Positions 1 to 6,875 of a stretch of 7,307 bases of DNA are shown here, piece by piece (within the stretch, counting starts at the first letter, position 1; each line of letters opens with the position of its first letter). Origin of the DNA: Betaproteobacteria bacterium (lineage in GTDB: Bacteria; Pseudomonadota; Gammaproteobacteria; Burkholderiales; Casimicrobiaceae); NCBI GenBank assembly GCA_013298455.1, contig JAAFHR010000161.1, positions 1 to 7,307 of the forward strand. The letters run 5' to 3'. The notes beneath the pieces are model-generated. The model was not told the origin of the DNA, did no database searches, and saw only the letters and a program-made list of their open reading frames with translations. The translations under genes were made by a program, and so were the position numbers.

Positions 1-19
1 TTGAGAGTTGCCGAGCCTT

Positions 20-51
20 AAAACGAAGAGACCCGGATGAGCTCCGGGTCT
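20..51 (-). terminator. Rho-independent terminator after petC
   Basis: A perfect 9-bp stem (29-37 pairing with 43-51, AGACCCGGA/TCCGGGTCT) closes a 5-nt loop. Read on the minus strand it is followed by CTTCGTTTT. It lies about 30 nt past the petC stop codon, so it most likely ends the petABC transcript. The T-run is short (four T) and starts 5 nt after the stem, but the stem is strong and GC-rich. I see no gene between it and the left edge of the window. Confidence 0.8.
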
Positions 52-81
52 GTTCAATCAGAGGCGCGCTCTGTCACCGAT

Positions 82-936
82 TTAGTGAACGTCTTTCCAG
101 AATTCTTTCTTGAGCCAAATCGCGGCTGCAAGCAAGATCGAGAGCAGGAACATCACCAGAATACCGAGCTGGATGCGCTTTGCCTTGTGCGGCTCAGCCA
201 CGTAATCCATGAAATTGGTGAGATCAGCCATCGCCACATCAAACTGCGGCGGCGTCATCCGACCGTCCGTCCCGGGCACCATCGCTTTCACGATGTAGCT
301 CGATTCGACTTTGCCATCTTTCTTCTCGACATGATGCTCAAACGAAGCCATCGTGTTTGAAGCGACAAAGGCTTTCTTGGCAAGCGCTTCAGCGGCGTGA
401 TCGTCTTTGACGTCTTTACCGTCGGCCTTGAACGTCATGGTCTTGACGGTATTGGTGCCGGACAGTTCGTGCAAAACATGGGGCATGCCGATGTTGGGCG
501 AGACCAAGTTGTTCCAGCCGATTTCACGCGAATCGTCTTTGTAGAAACCGCGCAAATACGCACCCAAGCGCTCAGTCGTGTAGCTGCGGGCCATCACCGA
601 CAAATCAGGTGGCACTGCGCCAAACCATTCTTTGGCGTCTTTTGGATTGATCGCCGCTTTCATGGTGTCACCGATTTTGTCGGTGGTGAACATCAAGTTT
701 TGCTTGATTTGATCCGGCGTGAGCTTGAGATCAGTGAGGCGGTTGTAGCGCATGTACTGCGCGCTGTGGCAGTTGAGGCAATGGTTTACAAACAACCTGG
801 CACCACGCTGCAACGACGCGACGTCGGTGCGATCGGCCGTCGTGCCAACGATTTTCACCTCGGGACCACCCGCTGCGAAGGCCAACGCAGGCAACAGAGA
901 AACGGCGAGGCTCGCCAATAGGATTTTTGCTCTCAT
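82..936 (-). CDS. petC: Cytochrome c1, heme subunit of the bc1 complex
   Basis: Cytochrome c1 takes electrons from the Rieske centre and passes them to soluble or membrane cytochrome c on the periplasmic side of complex III. The 284-aa product starts with a Sec signal peptide (residues 1 to about 22, ending AFA). The c-type heme site is CLNCH (C53, C56, H57) in the context NHCLNCHSAQYMRY. The axial methionine is very probably M151 in NIGMPHVLHEL, and the PPDLSVMARSY segment near 109-119 is conserved in the family. A single membrane anchor (about 255-275) is followed by a basic C-terminus, as expected. Residues of about 160-225 form a Lys/Asp-rich stretch that seems longer than in typical bacterial c1 of about 240-250 aa. 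The gene follows petB after 3 nt. Its GGAG ribosome site lies inside the 3' end of petB, 6 nt before the ATG, suggesting translational coupling. Confidence 0.96.
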   Translation of the reverse strand: MRAKILLASLAVSLLPALAFAAGGPEVKIVGTTADRTDVASLQRGARLFVNHCLNCHSAQYMRYNRLTDLKLTPDQIKQNLMFTTDKIGDTMKAAINPKDAKEWFGAVPPDLSVMARSYTTERLGAYLRGFYKDDSREIGWNNLVSPNIGMPHVLHELSGTNTVKTMTFKADGKDVKDDHAAEALAKKAFVASNTMASFEHHVEKKDGKVESSYIVKAMVPGTDGRMTPPQFDVAMADLTNFMDYVAEPHKAKRIQLGILVMFLLSILLAAAIWLKKEFWKDVH

Positions 937-939
937 CGT

Positions 940-2286
940 CTACTCCGCTGCGGCATGCGCCGAATGCGCACGGCTTGGCGCTGCATCACCCCAGGTCACT
1001 CGGGTGGGCTCAGGCTTAGTTTTGTCAACCTTGGTGTACCAAGGCATCAAGAAGAAAAACGCGAAGTAGCCAACGGTGCAAAGGCGTGCGACCCACGTAG
1101 CGCGATCTTTGGTGTCAAGAATCGACGACCAATCACCGAACTGGCCCCAGACGCTCGTAGGCTTCACGCCCAAGTAACCTAGGATCACGAAACAAACAAT
1201 GAAAATCGCAAAGAACGTTTTCCAGTGGTTGCCACGGTAGCGAATGGATTTCACGGCACCGCGATCCAGCCACGGCAGCGCGAAGAAAATCATCACTGCC
1301 AAGCCCATGGCCGCAACGCCGGGGAACTGCGAACCGAAAATCGGCGGCACAGCACGAAGGATTGAGTAGTACGGCGTGAAATACCAAACAGGCGCGATGT
1401 GATCTGGTGTTTTGAGCGGATCAGCAGGCACGAAATTATTGTGCTCAAGGAAATAGCCGCCCATTTCCGGCATGAAGAAAACGATCGCCGAGAAGATCAT
1501 CAAAAACACCACCACGCCCACGATGTCTTTCACCGTGAAGTAAGGATGAAACGGAATGCCATCAAGCGGCACACCGGTCTTTGGATCTTTGTTCTTTTTG
1601 ATCTCGATGCCATCAGGATTGTTGGAGCCAACTTCGTGCAATGCCACGATGTGCGCAGCCACCAAACCCAGAAGCACCAACGGCAACGCGATCACGTGGA
1701 AAGCAAAGAAGCGGTTCAGCGTCGCGTCGCCCACCGCGAAATCACCGCGAATCCAGACTGCGAGCTCAGGGCCAATAAACGGCACGGCTGCAAACAGATT
1801 CACGATCACCTGCGCGCCCCAGAACGACATTTGTCCCCACGGCAACAGGTAGCCGAAAAAGGCTTCGCCCATCAGCGTCAGGTAAATCAGGCAGCCGAAA
1901 ATCCAAATCAACTCGCGCGGTTTCCGGTAGCTACCGTAGAGCAAACCACGGCACATGTGCAAATACACCACAACGAAGAACATCGAAGCGCCCGTTGAAT
2001 GCATGTAACGAATCAGCCAACCGTAGTCGACATCGCGCATGATGTATTCCACCGAGCCAAACGCCGTGGCGGCATCGGGCTTGTAGTTCATCGTCAGGAA
2101 GATACCCGTGACGATTTGCAGCACCAGCACCAGAAGCGCGAGCGAGCCGAAGTAATACCAAAAATTGAAGTTTTTGGGCGTGTAGTACTCGGTCAAATGC
2201 GCCTTGATCGTCGGGGTGAGCGGTAGTCGCTCATCCACCCATTTCATCAGGCTACTTTTGAACATTGAAGGGGTATTGGAAGCCAT
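940..2286 (-). CDS. petB: Cytochrome b, quinol-oxidising membrane subunit of bc1
   Basis: Cytochrome b is the integral-membrane core of ubiquinol:cytochrome c oxidoreductase. It carries hemes bL and bH and forms the Qo and Qi quinone sites. The 448-aa protein has the expected series of about eight hydrophobic helices. The four heme-ligand histidines are H96 and H110 (RYMHSTGA and VVYLHMCRG) and H197 and H212 (FFAFHVIAL and VAAHIVALHEVG). The spacing is 14 residues in the first pair and 15 in the second. The Qo loop reads PVWY at 299-302 instead of the PEWY usual in mitochondria and alphaproteobacteria. GYLLPWGQMSFWG (145-157) is the conserved cd1-helix region. The C-terminus ends in an Ala/His-rich tail. 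It lies between petA (3-nt gap) and petC (3-nt gap), so one transcript makes the whole complex. A GAGG about 8 nt before the ATG is the likely ribosome site. Confidence 0.97.
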   Translation of the reverse strand: MASNTPSMFKSSLMKWVDERLPLTPTIKAHLTEYYTPKNFNFWYYFGSLALLVLVLQIVTGIFLTMNYKPDAATAFGSVEYIMRDVDYGWLIRYMHSTGASMFFVVVYLHMCRGLLYGSYRKPRELIWIFGCLIYLTLMGEAFFGYLLPWGQMSFWGAQVIVNLFAAVPFIGPELAVWIRGDFAVGDATLNRFFAFHVIALPLVLLGLVAAHIVALHEVGSNNPDGIEIKKNKDPKTGVPLDGIPFHPYFTVKDIVGVVVFLMIFSAIVFFMPEMGGYFLEHNNFVPADPLKTPDHIAPVWYFTPYYSILRAVPPIFGSQFPGVAAMGLAVMIFFALPWLDRGAVKSIRYRGNHWKTFFAIFIVCFVILGYLGVKPTSVWGQFGDWSSILDTKDRATWVARLCTVGYFAFFFLMPWYTKVDKTKPEPTRVTWGDAAPSRAHSAHAAAE

Positions 2287-2289
2287 GAC

Positions 2290-2880
2290 TTAAGCCTCTT
2301 TTCCGTCTGGGGTAATGCCGATGACGAGCTTGGTGCCGTCGATTTTGTGATCTGGAATCGCTAAATTGGTGGGCGCAGGCGAGCCGGTGTAGACGCGCCC
2401 TGCAACGTCAAATTTCGAGCCGTGGCAAGGGCAGTAAAACCCACCCAACCAATCGTTGCCCAATTCACCGGGGGTGAGCTTGGCTGTGGGCGCGCAGCCC
2501 AGATGAGTACAAACGCCCTCCATCACCACCAAATCAGGCGTAATCGAACGCGTTTTTGCATTCACGTAAGATGGTTGTTTCGATTTTTTCGACTCAGCAT
2601 CCGAGAGCTGCGAGGCTGGAATTTTTTCTAGCGACGCGATTTGCTCCGGCGTGCGCTTCATCACCCACACGACCTTACCGCGCCATTCCACATTGAGCTT
2701 TTCGCCCGGCTTGATCGTGCTGAGATCAACTTCGACCGGTGCGCCGGCGGCCTTGGCACGCTCAGACGGTGCAAGGGTTGCAACAAAAGGCGCGACCACT
2801 GCGGCGCCGGTGATTGCGCCTGGCACGACCGCAGTAGCGATCGCCATGCGGCGTCTTGATTCATTGACTGGTTCGCTCAT
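2290..2880 (-). CDS. petA: Rieske [2Fe-2S] subunit of the bc1 complex
   Basis: The Rieske protein accepts the first electron from ubiquinol at the Qo site and swings to cytochrome c1 in the periplasm. The 196-aa product begins with a twin-arginine motif (SRRRMA, 8-13) followed by a hydrophobic segment (about 13-36), which fits Tat export with the signal kept as an uncleaved anchor. The cluster-binding boxes are intact: CTHLGC (C124, H126, C129) and CPCHGS (C150, C152, H153). C124, H126, C150 and H153 should bind the cluster, while C129 and C152 form the stabilising disulfide. GSPAPTNL (166-173) matches the conserved Pro-loop region. It is the first gene of petABC. The ATG is preceded by GGGAAG only 3 nt upstream, a close but plausible ribosome site. 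Confidence 0.97.
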   Translation of the reverse strand: MSEPVNESRRRMAIATAVVPGAITGAAVVAPFVATLAPSERAKAAGAPVEVDLSTIKPGEKLNVEWRGKVVWVMKRTPEQIASLEKIPASQLSDAESKKSKQPSYVNAKTRSITPDLVVMEGVCTHLGCAPTAKLTPGELGNDWLGGFYCPCHGSKFDVAGRVYTGSPAPTNLAIPDHKIDGTKLVIGITPDGKEA

Positions 2881-2909
2881 TCGCTTCCCGTGATTCCACT
2901 AAGGCTTGA

Positions 2910-2931
2910 GGGGCGGAATGCCCCGTTTTTT
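2910..2931 (+). terminator. Hairpin with T6 tail in the petA leader region
   Basis: GGGGC (2910-2914) and GCCCC (2920-2924) form a perfect 5-bp stem around a 5-nt loop, followed by G and six T (2926-2931). This has the form of an intrinsic terminator for plus-strand transcription, yet no plus-strand gene lies to its left. On the minus strand the same stem falls about 30 nt before the petA start codon, where it could be a leader hairpin. The short stem keeps confidence low. Confidence 0.4.
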
Positions 2932-3033
2932 CTTGCTCCCCGCCCGATCCGATGTGTGCACGTAGCGCCCTGCTCGCTCGCAGTTCTCGCTCTTAATGCC
3001 GCAACGGCTTCTATCGCCGGGATTAACCCTGAG

Positions 3034-3039
3034 ATTTTA
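3034..3039 (-). promoter_or_regulatory. Candidate -10 box for petABC
   Basis: On the minus strand the sequence reads TAAAAT, a 5/6 match to the sigma-70 -10 consensus, in the most AT-rich part of the intergenic region and about 155 nt upstream of the petA ATG. No good -35 hexamer sits 16-18 nt upstream; the nearest TTG-type hexamer (TTGTAG) is 21 nt away. The promoter may need an activator, or the match may be chance. Confidence 0.25.
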
Positions 3040-3130
3040 TCTGATTGCGTTGTGTTGGCGCTACAAATTGGCCTCAAAGCCCCGTGGATATGCGGTTGCG
3101 GCCTACCGAGCGTGACCAGGAGGGGCTGCA

Positions 3131-3190
3131 GACCGCTCAGCCGGTCGTCAACCCGGCAGGCCGCTCTCAGCCGCTAGTCAACAGGCTGGC
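3131..3190. repeat. Imperfect 30-bp tandem repeat
   Basis: Two adjacent 30-nt units (3131-3160 and 3161-3190) align over most of their length with small indels. They share the blocks CCGCT, CAGCCG, GTCAAC, GGC and GG in the same order. The second copy ends about 85 nt before the TPR start codon. It could be an old local duplication or a pair of binding sites for a regulator; the sequence alone does not decide. Confidence 0.5.
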
Positions 3191-3263
3191 AATCAATTTC
3201 GGTAGACGAAAGTGCGATCCCAGCGCACAATCAACCGCTCGGGCGTTACATGCCAACCCAACC

Positions 3264-3269
3264 AAGGTG
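3264..3269 (+). promoter_or_regulatory. Ribosome site fixing the TPR gene start
   Basis: AAGGTG lies 5 nt before the ATG at 3275, a good match to the Shine-Dalgarno sequence. The reading frame stays open upstream to a GTG at 3212, but that extension would put 21 polar residues in front of a clean signal peptide. The ATG at 3275 is therefore the better start. Confidence 0.6.
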
Positions 3270-3274
3270 CACCT

Positions 3275-3751
3275 ATGAAGATTCGATCTAGCCCTGTGCG
3301 GCAGTCCCTGCTCTCAGCCCTGTGCGTCGCAACCACCGTCTACCACGGCGCGGTGATTGCTGCCGATAGCGTGCCGCCTGCGAGCGTTCATCAAGACACC
3401 CTCACCGAAGCACGCGCAGCGGTCAAGGCCGAGCGCTGGCCCGAGGCGATCAAGCTCCTGGAGCAGGCCATTGATCGCTCCCCCAAAGACGCCGATGCCT
3501 TCAACCTGCTTGCCTATTCACAACGCAAATCCGGCCAAATCGAAAAGGCGTTAAAAAACTACAAGATCGCGCTCAAGATCGACCCGGATCACCTCGGGGC
3601 CCATGAGTACATCGGTGAAGCCTACGTTTTGCTCGGCAACGCGAAGGAGGCTCAAGTTCACCTCAAGCACTTAGAGCGGCTCTGCCCCAAAGGTTGCGAG
3701 GAGCGGGACGATTTGCAACGCGCAATTTCTGAAGCGAAGAAAAAACGCTAA
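3275..3751 (+). CDS. Exported tetratricopeptide-repeat protein
   Basis: The predicted 158-aa protein has a Sec-type signal peptide: basic start MKIR, a hydrophobic stretch near 11-29, and a likely cleavage around AVIAA (26-30). The mature part holds about three TPR units, near 42-72, 73-106 and 107-140. Typical TPR positions are seen in WPEAIKLLEQAI, AFNLLAYSQRKSG, EKALKNYKIALKIDPDH and EYIGEAYVLLGN. TPRs form a helical scaffold for binding other proteins, so a periplasmic adaptor role is likely, but no partner can be named. The C-terminus contains CPKGC (C137, C141) followed by EERDDLQRAI; the two cysteines could form a disulfide in the periplasm. It is a lone gene, divergent from petABC and convergent with the diguanylate cyclase gene. 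It might be lipid-modified at C17, but the flanking residues do not make a lipobox. Confidence 0.88.
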   Translation: MKIRSSPVRQSLLSALCVATTVYHGAVIAADSVPPASVHQDTLTEARAAVKAERWPEAIKLLEQAIDRSPKDADAFNLLAYSQRKSGQIEKALKNYKIALKIDPDHLGAHEYIGEAYVLLGNAKEAQVHLKHLERLCPKGCEERDDLQRAISEAKKKR

Positions 3752-3752
3752 G

Positions 3753-3847
3753 AGCCGCACCCGGCGAGCCCGGTAGAGGCGGCTGCCACATGTCTGCGAA
3801 CGCGTTCGCTCAGCGAGCGGTCTTCAGCCGACCGCCACCTGATTTTT
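3753..3847. terminator. Inverted-repeat-rich convergent terminator region
   Basis: Four dyads lie between and into the ends of two converging genes. They are AGCCGC (3753-3758) with GCGGCT (3779-3784); the 14-bp perfect palindrome GCGAACGCGTTCGC (3796-3809); CGCTC (3807-3811) with GAGCG (3815-3819); and GCGGTC (3817-3822) with GACCGC (3830-3835). The last one spans the stop codon of the minus-strand gene. On the plus strand it is followed after 6 nt by ATTTTT, so it could end the TPR transcript. No T-run follows on the minus strand, so termination for the cyclase gene is less clear. Confidence 0.4.
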
Positions 3848-4960
3848 ACCGTTGCGTTTGGCTTGGTACATCGCGCTGTCGGCGCGGCGCAGCAAATCGT
3901 AGGACGTTCCTGCACCGACCGCGATACCAATGCTGAGCGTCATGTCGATCGCCTTACCGCCAACCAGCAGTGGCTTCGCGGTGACGGAGTTCAACAGTTT
4001 CTCCGCCACGCCGCGAGCAGCCTCCAACGTGGCATTGGGCAACAACACCACAAACTCATCACCACCCAAACGCCCGCACACATCAGATCGCCGCAGCTCG
4101 TGTTCGAGCAACCGCGCAACGCAAACCAGCGAAACGTCTCCTGCGGCGTGACCAAAAACATCGTTAATCTGCTTGAAGTTATCAATATCAATCACCAGCA
4201 CGGCAGATTCGTGGCGGTCACGCGCCGCGAGCTTCAAGACCGAGTCAGCCCCTTCGCTGAACGCTCGACGATTTCTGAGCCCTGTCAAAGCGTCGGTGTC
4301 GGCCTGCGCGGTGGCGATTTGTGTGGCCTCACGAAGCTCGTGCGCCAATCGAAAGCTCTCATCCATCGCCTTGCTGTGCACAGACACGCCACGCATCGAC
4401 GACAAAAACGACCAAAAACCCGCGATAGCCAACAGCACTGAAGTGATCTCGCCCTTACTCACAAACACAAACAGAATCGGCAGCAACACCGCGCAAATCA
4501 CCGCAACCGCGAGCCACACAAACACGCCGTAAGCTGAGAGCGCCGAGCCAGCCAAGCCAATCAGAAAGACATAGGTCACCACCATCAGAAACATCGAATC
4601 ACTCGGCACAACCAAGAGTGAACCCACACCCCACACTAGGCTCGATGCGATGAGTGTGGCCACATACGGTGGCAACCAAGGCAACACGGCTTCACCCTGT
4701 GGATTGCGGCGACGATAGGTGATGAACAACACCAAACGCACGACCGACATCAGCACGAGCGCCAATAACCAAGCACTCAGCGCCGAACGCCCCGATTCAT
4801 TAAGCCCTTGCCACACCACGGCGGCCCAGAGCCCGCCACCAATCAACGACGCCAGCACCGCATGCCCCGATTGCCGGTACAGCAGTTGCACCTTGTCAAC
4901 TTTGACGGCGATGGCAAAGTTGGGATCGGTCTGGCCTACTGATTCGTCAGTTCGCGTCAT
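3824..4960 (-). CDS. Membrane-bound diguanylate cyclase (GGDEF)
   Basis: This enzyme is predicted to make cyclic di-GMP from two GTP at the inner membrane. From the ATG at 4960 the protein is 378 aa. The N-terminal part has about six hydrophobic helices (near 33-50, 61-80, 97-117, 122-140, 143-167, 172-188), forming an unassigned sensor module similar in layout to MASE-type domains. A short helical linker (about 192-220) leads to the GGDEF domain, with DALTGLRNRRAF (223-234), metal-binding D258 in VIDIDNFKQIND, and an intact active-site GGDEF (299-303). RRSD (290-293) stands exactly five residues before GGDEF and matches the RxxD inhibitory I-site, so product feedback inhibition is likely. 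There is no EAL or HD-GYP domain. A TTG start at 5011 is possible but lies against the upstream stop with no spaced ribosome site, so ATG is preferred. The gene starts 52 nt after the SLOG-SLATT gene and may share its transcript. Confidence 0.92.
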   Translation of the reverse strand: MTRTDESVGQTDPNFAIAVKVDKVQLLYRQSGHAVLASLIGGGLWAAVVWQGLNESGRSALSAWLLALVLMSVVRLVLFITYRRRNPQGEAVLPWLPPYVATLIASSLVWGVGSLLVVPSDSMFLMVVTYVFLIGLAGSALSAYGVFVWLAVAVICAVLLPILFVFVSKGEITSVLLAIAGFWSFLSSMRGVSVHSKAMDESFRLAHELREATQIATAQADTDALTGLRNRRAFSEGADSVLKLAARDRHESAVLVIDIDNFKQINDVFGHAAGDVSLVCVARLLEHELRRSDVCGRLGGDEFVVLLPNATLEAARGVAEKLLNSVTAKPLLVGGKAIDMTLSIGIAVGAGTSYDLLRRADSAMYQAKRNGKNQVAVG

Positions 4961-5012
4961 TGCGTTTTCTCGAATAGTTCGCGAAACGGAAAAGTTGCGA
5001 TGTCGCCACAAC

Positions 5013-6875
5013 TCACCCCGGCAACGTCAATGGACGTGCTTGGTAGGTCGTGCGCCAGTTTGACACATCGGTCAGCATGATGTCGGCCAGATTTTTGAGC
5101 CTTGCCGAGAGCCGCGCGTAGTCAATCGGATCCTTGAGCATTGCGCGCTTCAATCGTTCGAGCCGCGACACCGTCACTTGTGATCGAAACGCGACGCCTG
5201 CGAAATCGCCTTGCATCCGAATGCCGTAAATCGATGCGCCGAGCGCGGGCAGCACGGCTGTTAAAAACGTCACAATTTCCGTCATTCCAACCTTGCCGAC
5301 GAGCCCCATCGGAATGCCGGATATCTTGGCGATGATCCACGCCACACAGGCCACAATCGTAGAGATGAAGAGCACTTCCCCCGCTTGATGCAAACGATGC
5401 TCGAGCTTGTGCATGCGCCCCGCGTTGGTTTGTTGATACGCCATTTGCTCGTCAATGAGCTTGAGCGCCATATCGCGAACCCGCGTCAGATACGCCGTGT
5501 CGGCATTCACATTCGGTAAACCCGTTTCGCGCGCTGTCGCGCGGGCGAGCCATCCGACCCAGCCCGGAACCGCCGCTGCATCGCGCCCGCTGTGGCTAGC
5601 GTGGCTTCTGAGCCCTAACTCACCGAGCACGCTCGTCAATGCGAGCGCACGGAGCTGCTCTGCCAAATGCCGATTGTCCATCCAGCGCTCATGCCAACCG
5701 AAACGTTTGCCCGCATTGGTGTTGATCAAAATCAAAATCACGCAGACCAACTCGCCGATGATGATCGGGAGCTTAAACGCGGGGAACAACAAGCCCGAGA
5801 GCGCAAGCATCACCGCAATCGCCGCGAGCGTGAAGTTGGCTACGAATCCAGAGCGAAACACCTGCGCGAAATACGACGCGGCCGTGTCTGCAAGGCCGTA
5901 GCGATGTGTGAGCCTGTCAGCGAATTCGCGCTTCGGATTCGAGCCATCGTCACCAATTTCTACCGCACTGTGCGAGAGCAAAGCCCGTAGCTCTGCGCTA
6001 CTCGCGTCCGCCTGCATCGGTTTCATGTCGCGCCGAGAAATCGGTCGAACGCCCGTGATCGCAAGCAACAACGGATAGGGCAGCGCAGGCGTGCTGGTTG
6101 CTGCGCGTTCTTTGTAAAACCGAGCGAGCATCCGGGTATCGACCTTGTGTTCCGGCGGAATGGTGAGCGCTGCAACGACTTGCGCGATTGCAACGTCTGC
6201 CGCAGCGCGCGGCACGATTTCCACGCTCGGCTGCTCAATTTCAGCGTCACTCAAGCCGGTCCACAAAAGCTCCGCTGGCGCATCGGTGTGGGTGTTCAGA
6301 TGAATCACCGGAATGTGCCGAGCCACCGCATCGGCGACCACGCGCGACGTGCCACCGCGCCCACGATTCGGGTCTCCGTCCCAGAGCGCCAAGAGCACAT
6401 CGCATTGCTCCAAGAGCAATCGCCCCACGGCCTCATACGCAGCAGTTGCCTCAGCGTGATTACCCGGTAACTCAAAGGTCGACGTGGCTTGATCCAGCAG
6501 CGAAACGAAATCATCATGATGTGCGCCCGCTGAGAAATCGTTCGCGTACTGCTCGCGCGGAAACGGCAAACAGGCGTCTACTCGCCAACCGGCCGCGAGC
6601 GCAGCTTTGGCAACGATCGTATCTGCGCCGTCGGCCAGAGCTGAGAGCATGCGAAGTTGCGGTGGTTGGCTCGCGTACGCCGCTGGGTGTGACTTCTGGA
6701 CGTGCAACGCCGCCTCTCCGATCCGCGCGAGTGCAGTTTGGACAGCCTGCGCGAGCGCCTCGCGGTCAACGCCATCCATTCGATGGTCCCGATGACCGGT
6801 CACCGCAACGGATAAACACAATCGAGGCTTCATCGAATCATGCGCGCCACTGTCAAAGTTCGTCACGTCCTTCAC
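5013..6875 (-). CDS. SLOG-domain protein with SLATT-type membrane helices
   Basis: The 620-aa product has two parts. Residues 20-195 look like a SLOG-superfamily Rossmann-like nucleotide-binding domain: VAVTGHRDHR (23-32), LADGADTIVAKAALAAGW (80-97), LPFPREQYANDF (103-114), CDVLLALWDGDPNRGRGG (158-175) and then IPVIHLN. The C-terminal half has two helix pairs: about 343-364 and 369-386, then about 500-517 and 530-550. The first pair is followed by WMDNRHLAEQLR (398-409), which fits the post-membrane helix of SLATT domains (SMODS/SLOG-associating 2TM effector). SLOG-SLATT proteins are predicted nucleotide sensors coupled to a membrane-perturbing effector in conflict systems; I infer that role here. 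The GTG start lies 3 nt after the TIR stop, with GGGGG 7 nt upstream. An ATG at 6833 (606 aa) would start close to the conserved domain and is an alternative. Family assignment is from motif pattern only. Confidence 0.75.
   Translation of the reverse strand: MKDVTNFDSGAHDSMKPRLCLSVAVTGHRDHRMDGVDREALAQAVQTALARIGEAALHVQKSHPAAYASQPPQLRMLSALADGADTIVAKAALAAGWRVDACLPFPREQYANDFSAGAHHDDFVSLLDQATSTFELPGNHAEATAAYEAVGRLLLEQCDVLLALWDGDPNRGRGGTSRVVADAVARHIPVIHLNTHTDAPAELLWTGLSDAEIEQPSVEIVPRAAADVAIAQVVAALTIPPEHKVDTRMLARFYKERAATSTPALPYPLLLAITGVRPISRRDMKPMQADASSAELRALLSHSAVEIGDDGSNPKREFADRLTHRYGLADTAASYFAQVFRSGFVANFTLAAIAVMLALSGLLFPAFKLPIIIGELVCVILILINTNAGKRFGWHERWMDNRHLAEQLRALALTSVLGELGLRSHASHSGRDAAAVPGWVGWLARATARETGLPNVNADTAYLTRVRDMALKLIDEQMAYQQTNAGRMHKLEHRLHQAGEVLFISTIVACVAWIIAKISGIPMGLVGKVGMTEIVTFLTAVLPALGASIYGIRMQGDFAGVAFRSQVTVSRLERLKRAMLKDPIDYARLSARLKNLADIMLTDVSNWRTTYQARPLTLPG

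Larger units (their letters stand above)
2881..3274. other. Divergent intergenic region, petA / TPR gene
   Basis: About 394 nt separate the divergent starts of petA and the TPR gene. I find no convincing gene here. The open frames on both strands lack recognisable protein character and use non-ATG starts or overlap petA. Contents I can point to are a hairpin with a T6 tail near petA (2910-2931), an AT-rich stretch with a TAAAAT box on the minus strand (3034-3039), an imperfect 30-bp tandem repeat (3131-3190) and a ribosome site for the TPR gene (3264-3269). Promoters for both genes should lie here, but no strong -35/-10 pair is visible on either strand. Confidence 0.6.

Noticed and set aside
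397..921. 174-aa open frame on the plus strand opposite petC
   Set aside because: It lies fully antisense to a confident cytochrome c1 gene, has no recognisable protein features and is explained by the codon pattern of petC.
1399..1998. 199-aa open frame on the plus strand opposite petB
   Set aside because: The product is rich in His, Arg and Gln, as expected from the complement of hydrophobic codons in cytochrome b. No ribosome site or domain is visible.
2877..3177. Short open frames in the petA / TPR intergenic region on both strands
   Set aside because: They overlap the petA start or begin at GTG without a ribosome site, and their translations show no signal peptide, membrane segment or domain character.
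3212..3274. Upstream extension of the TPR gene to GTG at 3212
   Set aside because: It would put 21 polar residues before an evident signal peptide, and the ATG at 3275 has a well-placed AAGGTG.
4961..5011. Upstream extension of the diguanylate cyclase to TTG at 5011
   Set aside because: TTG is a weak start, the G-rich sequence abuts it without spacing, and the extension adds 17 residues with no family likeness. The ATG at 4960 is preferred.
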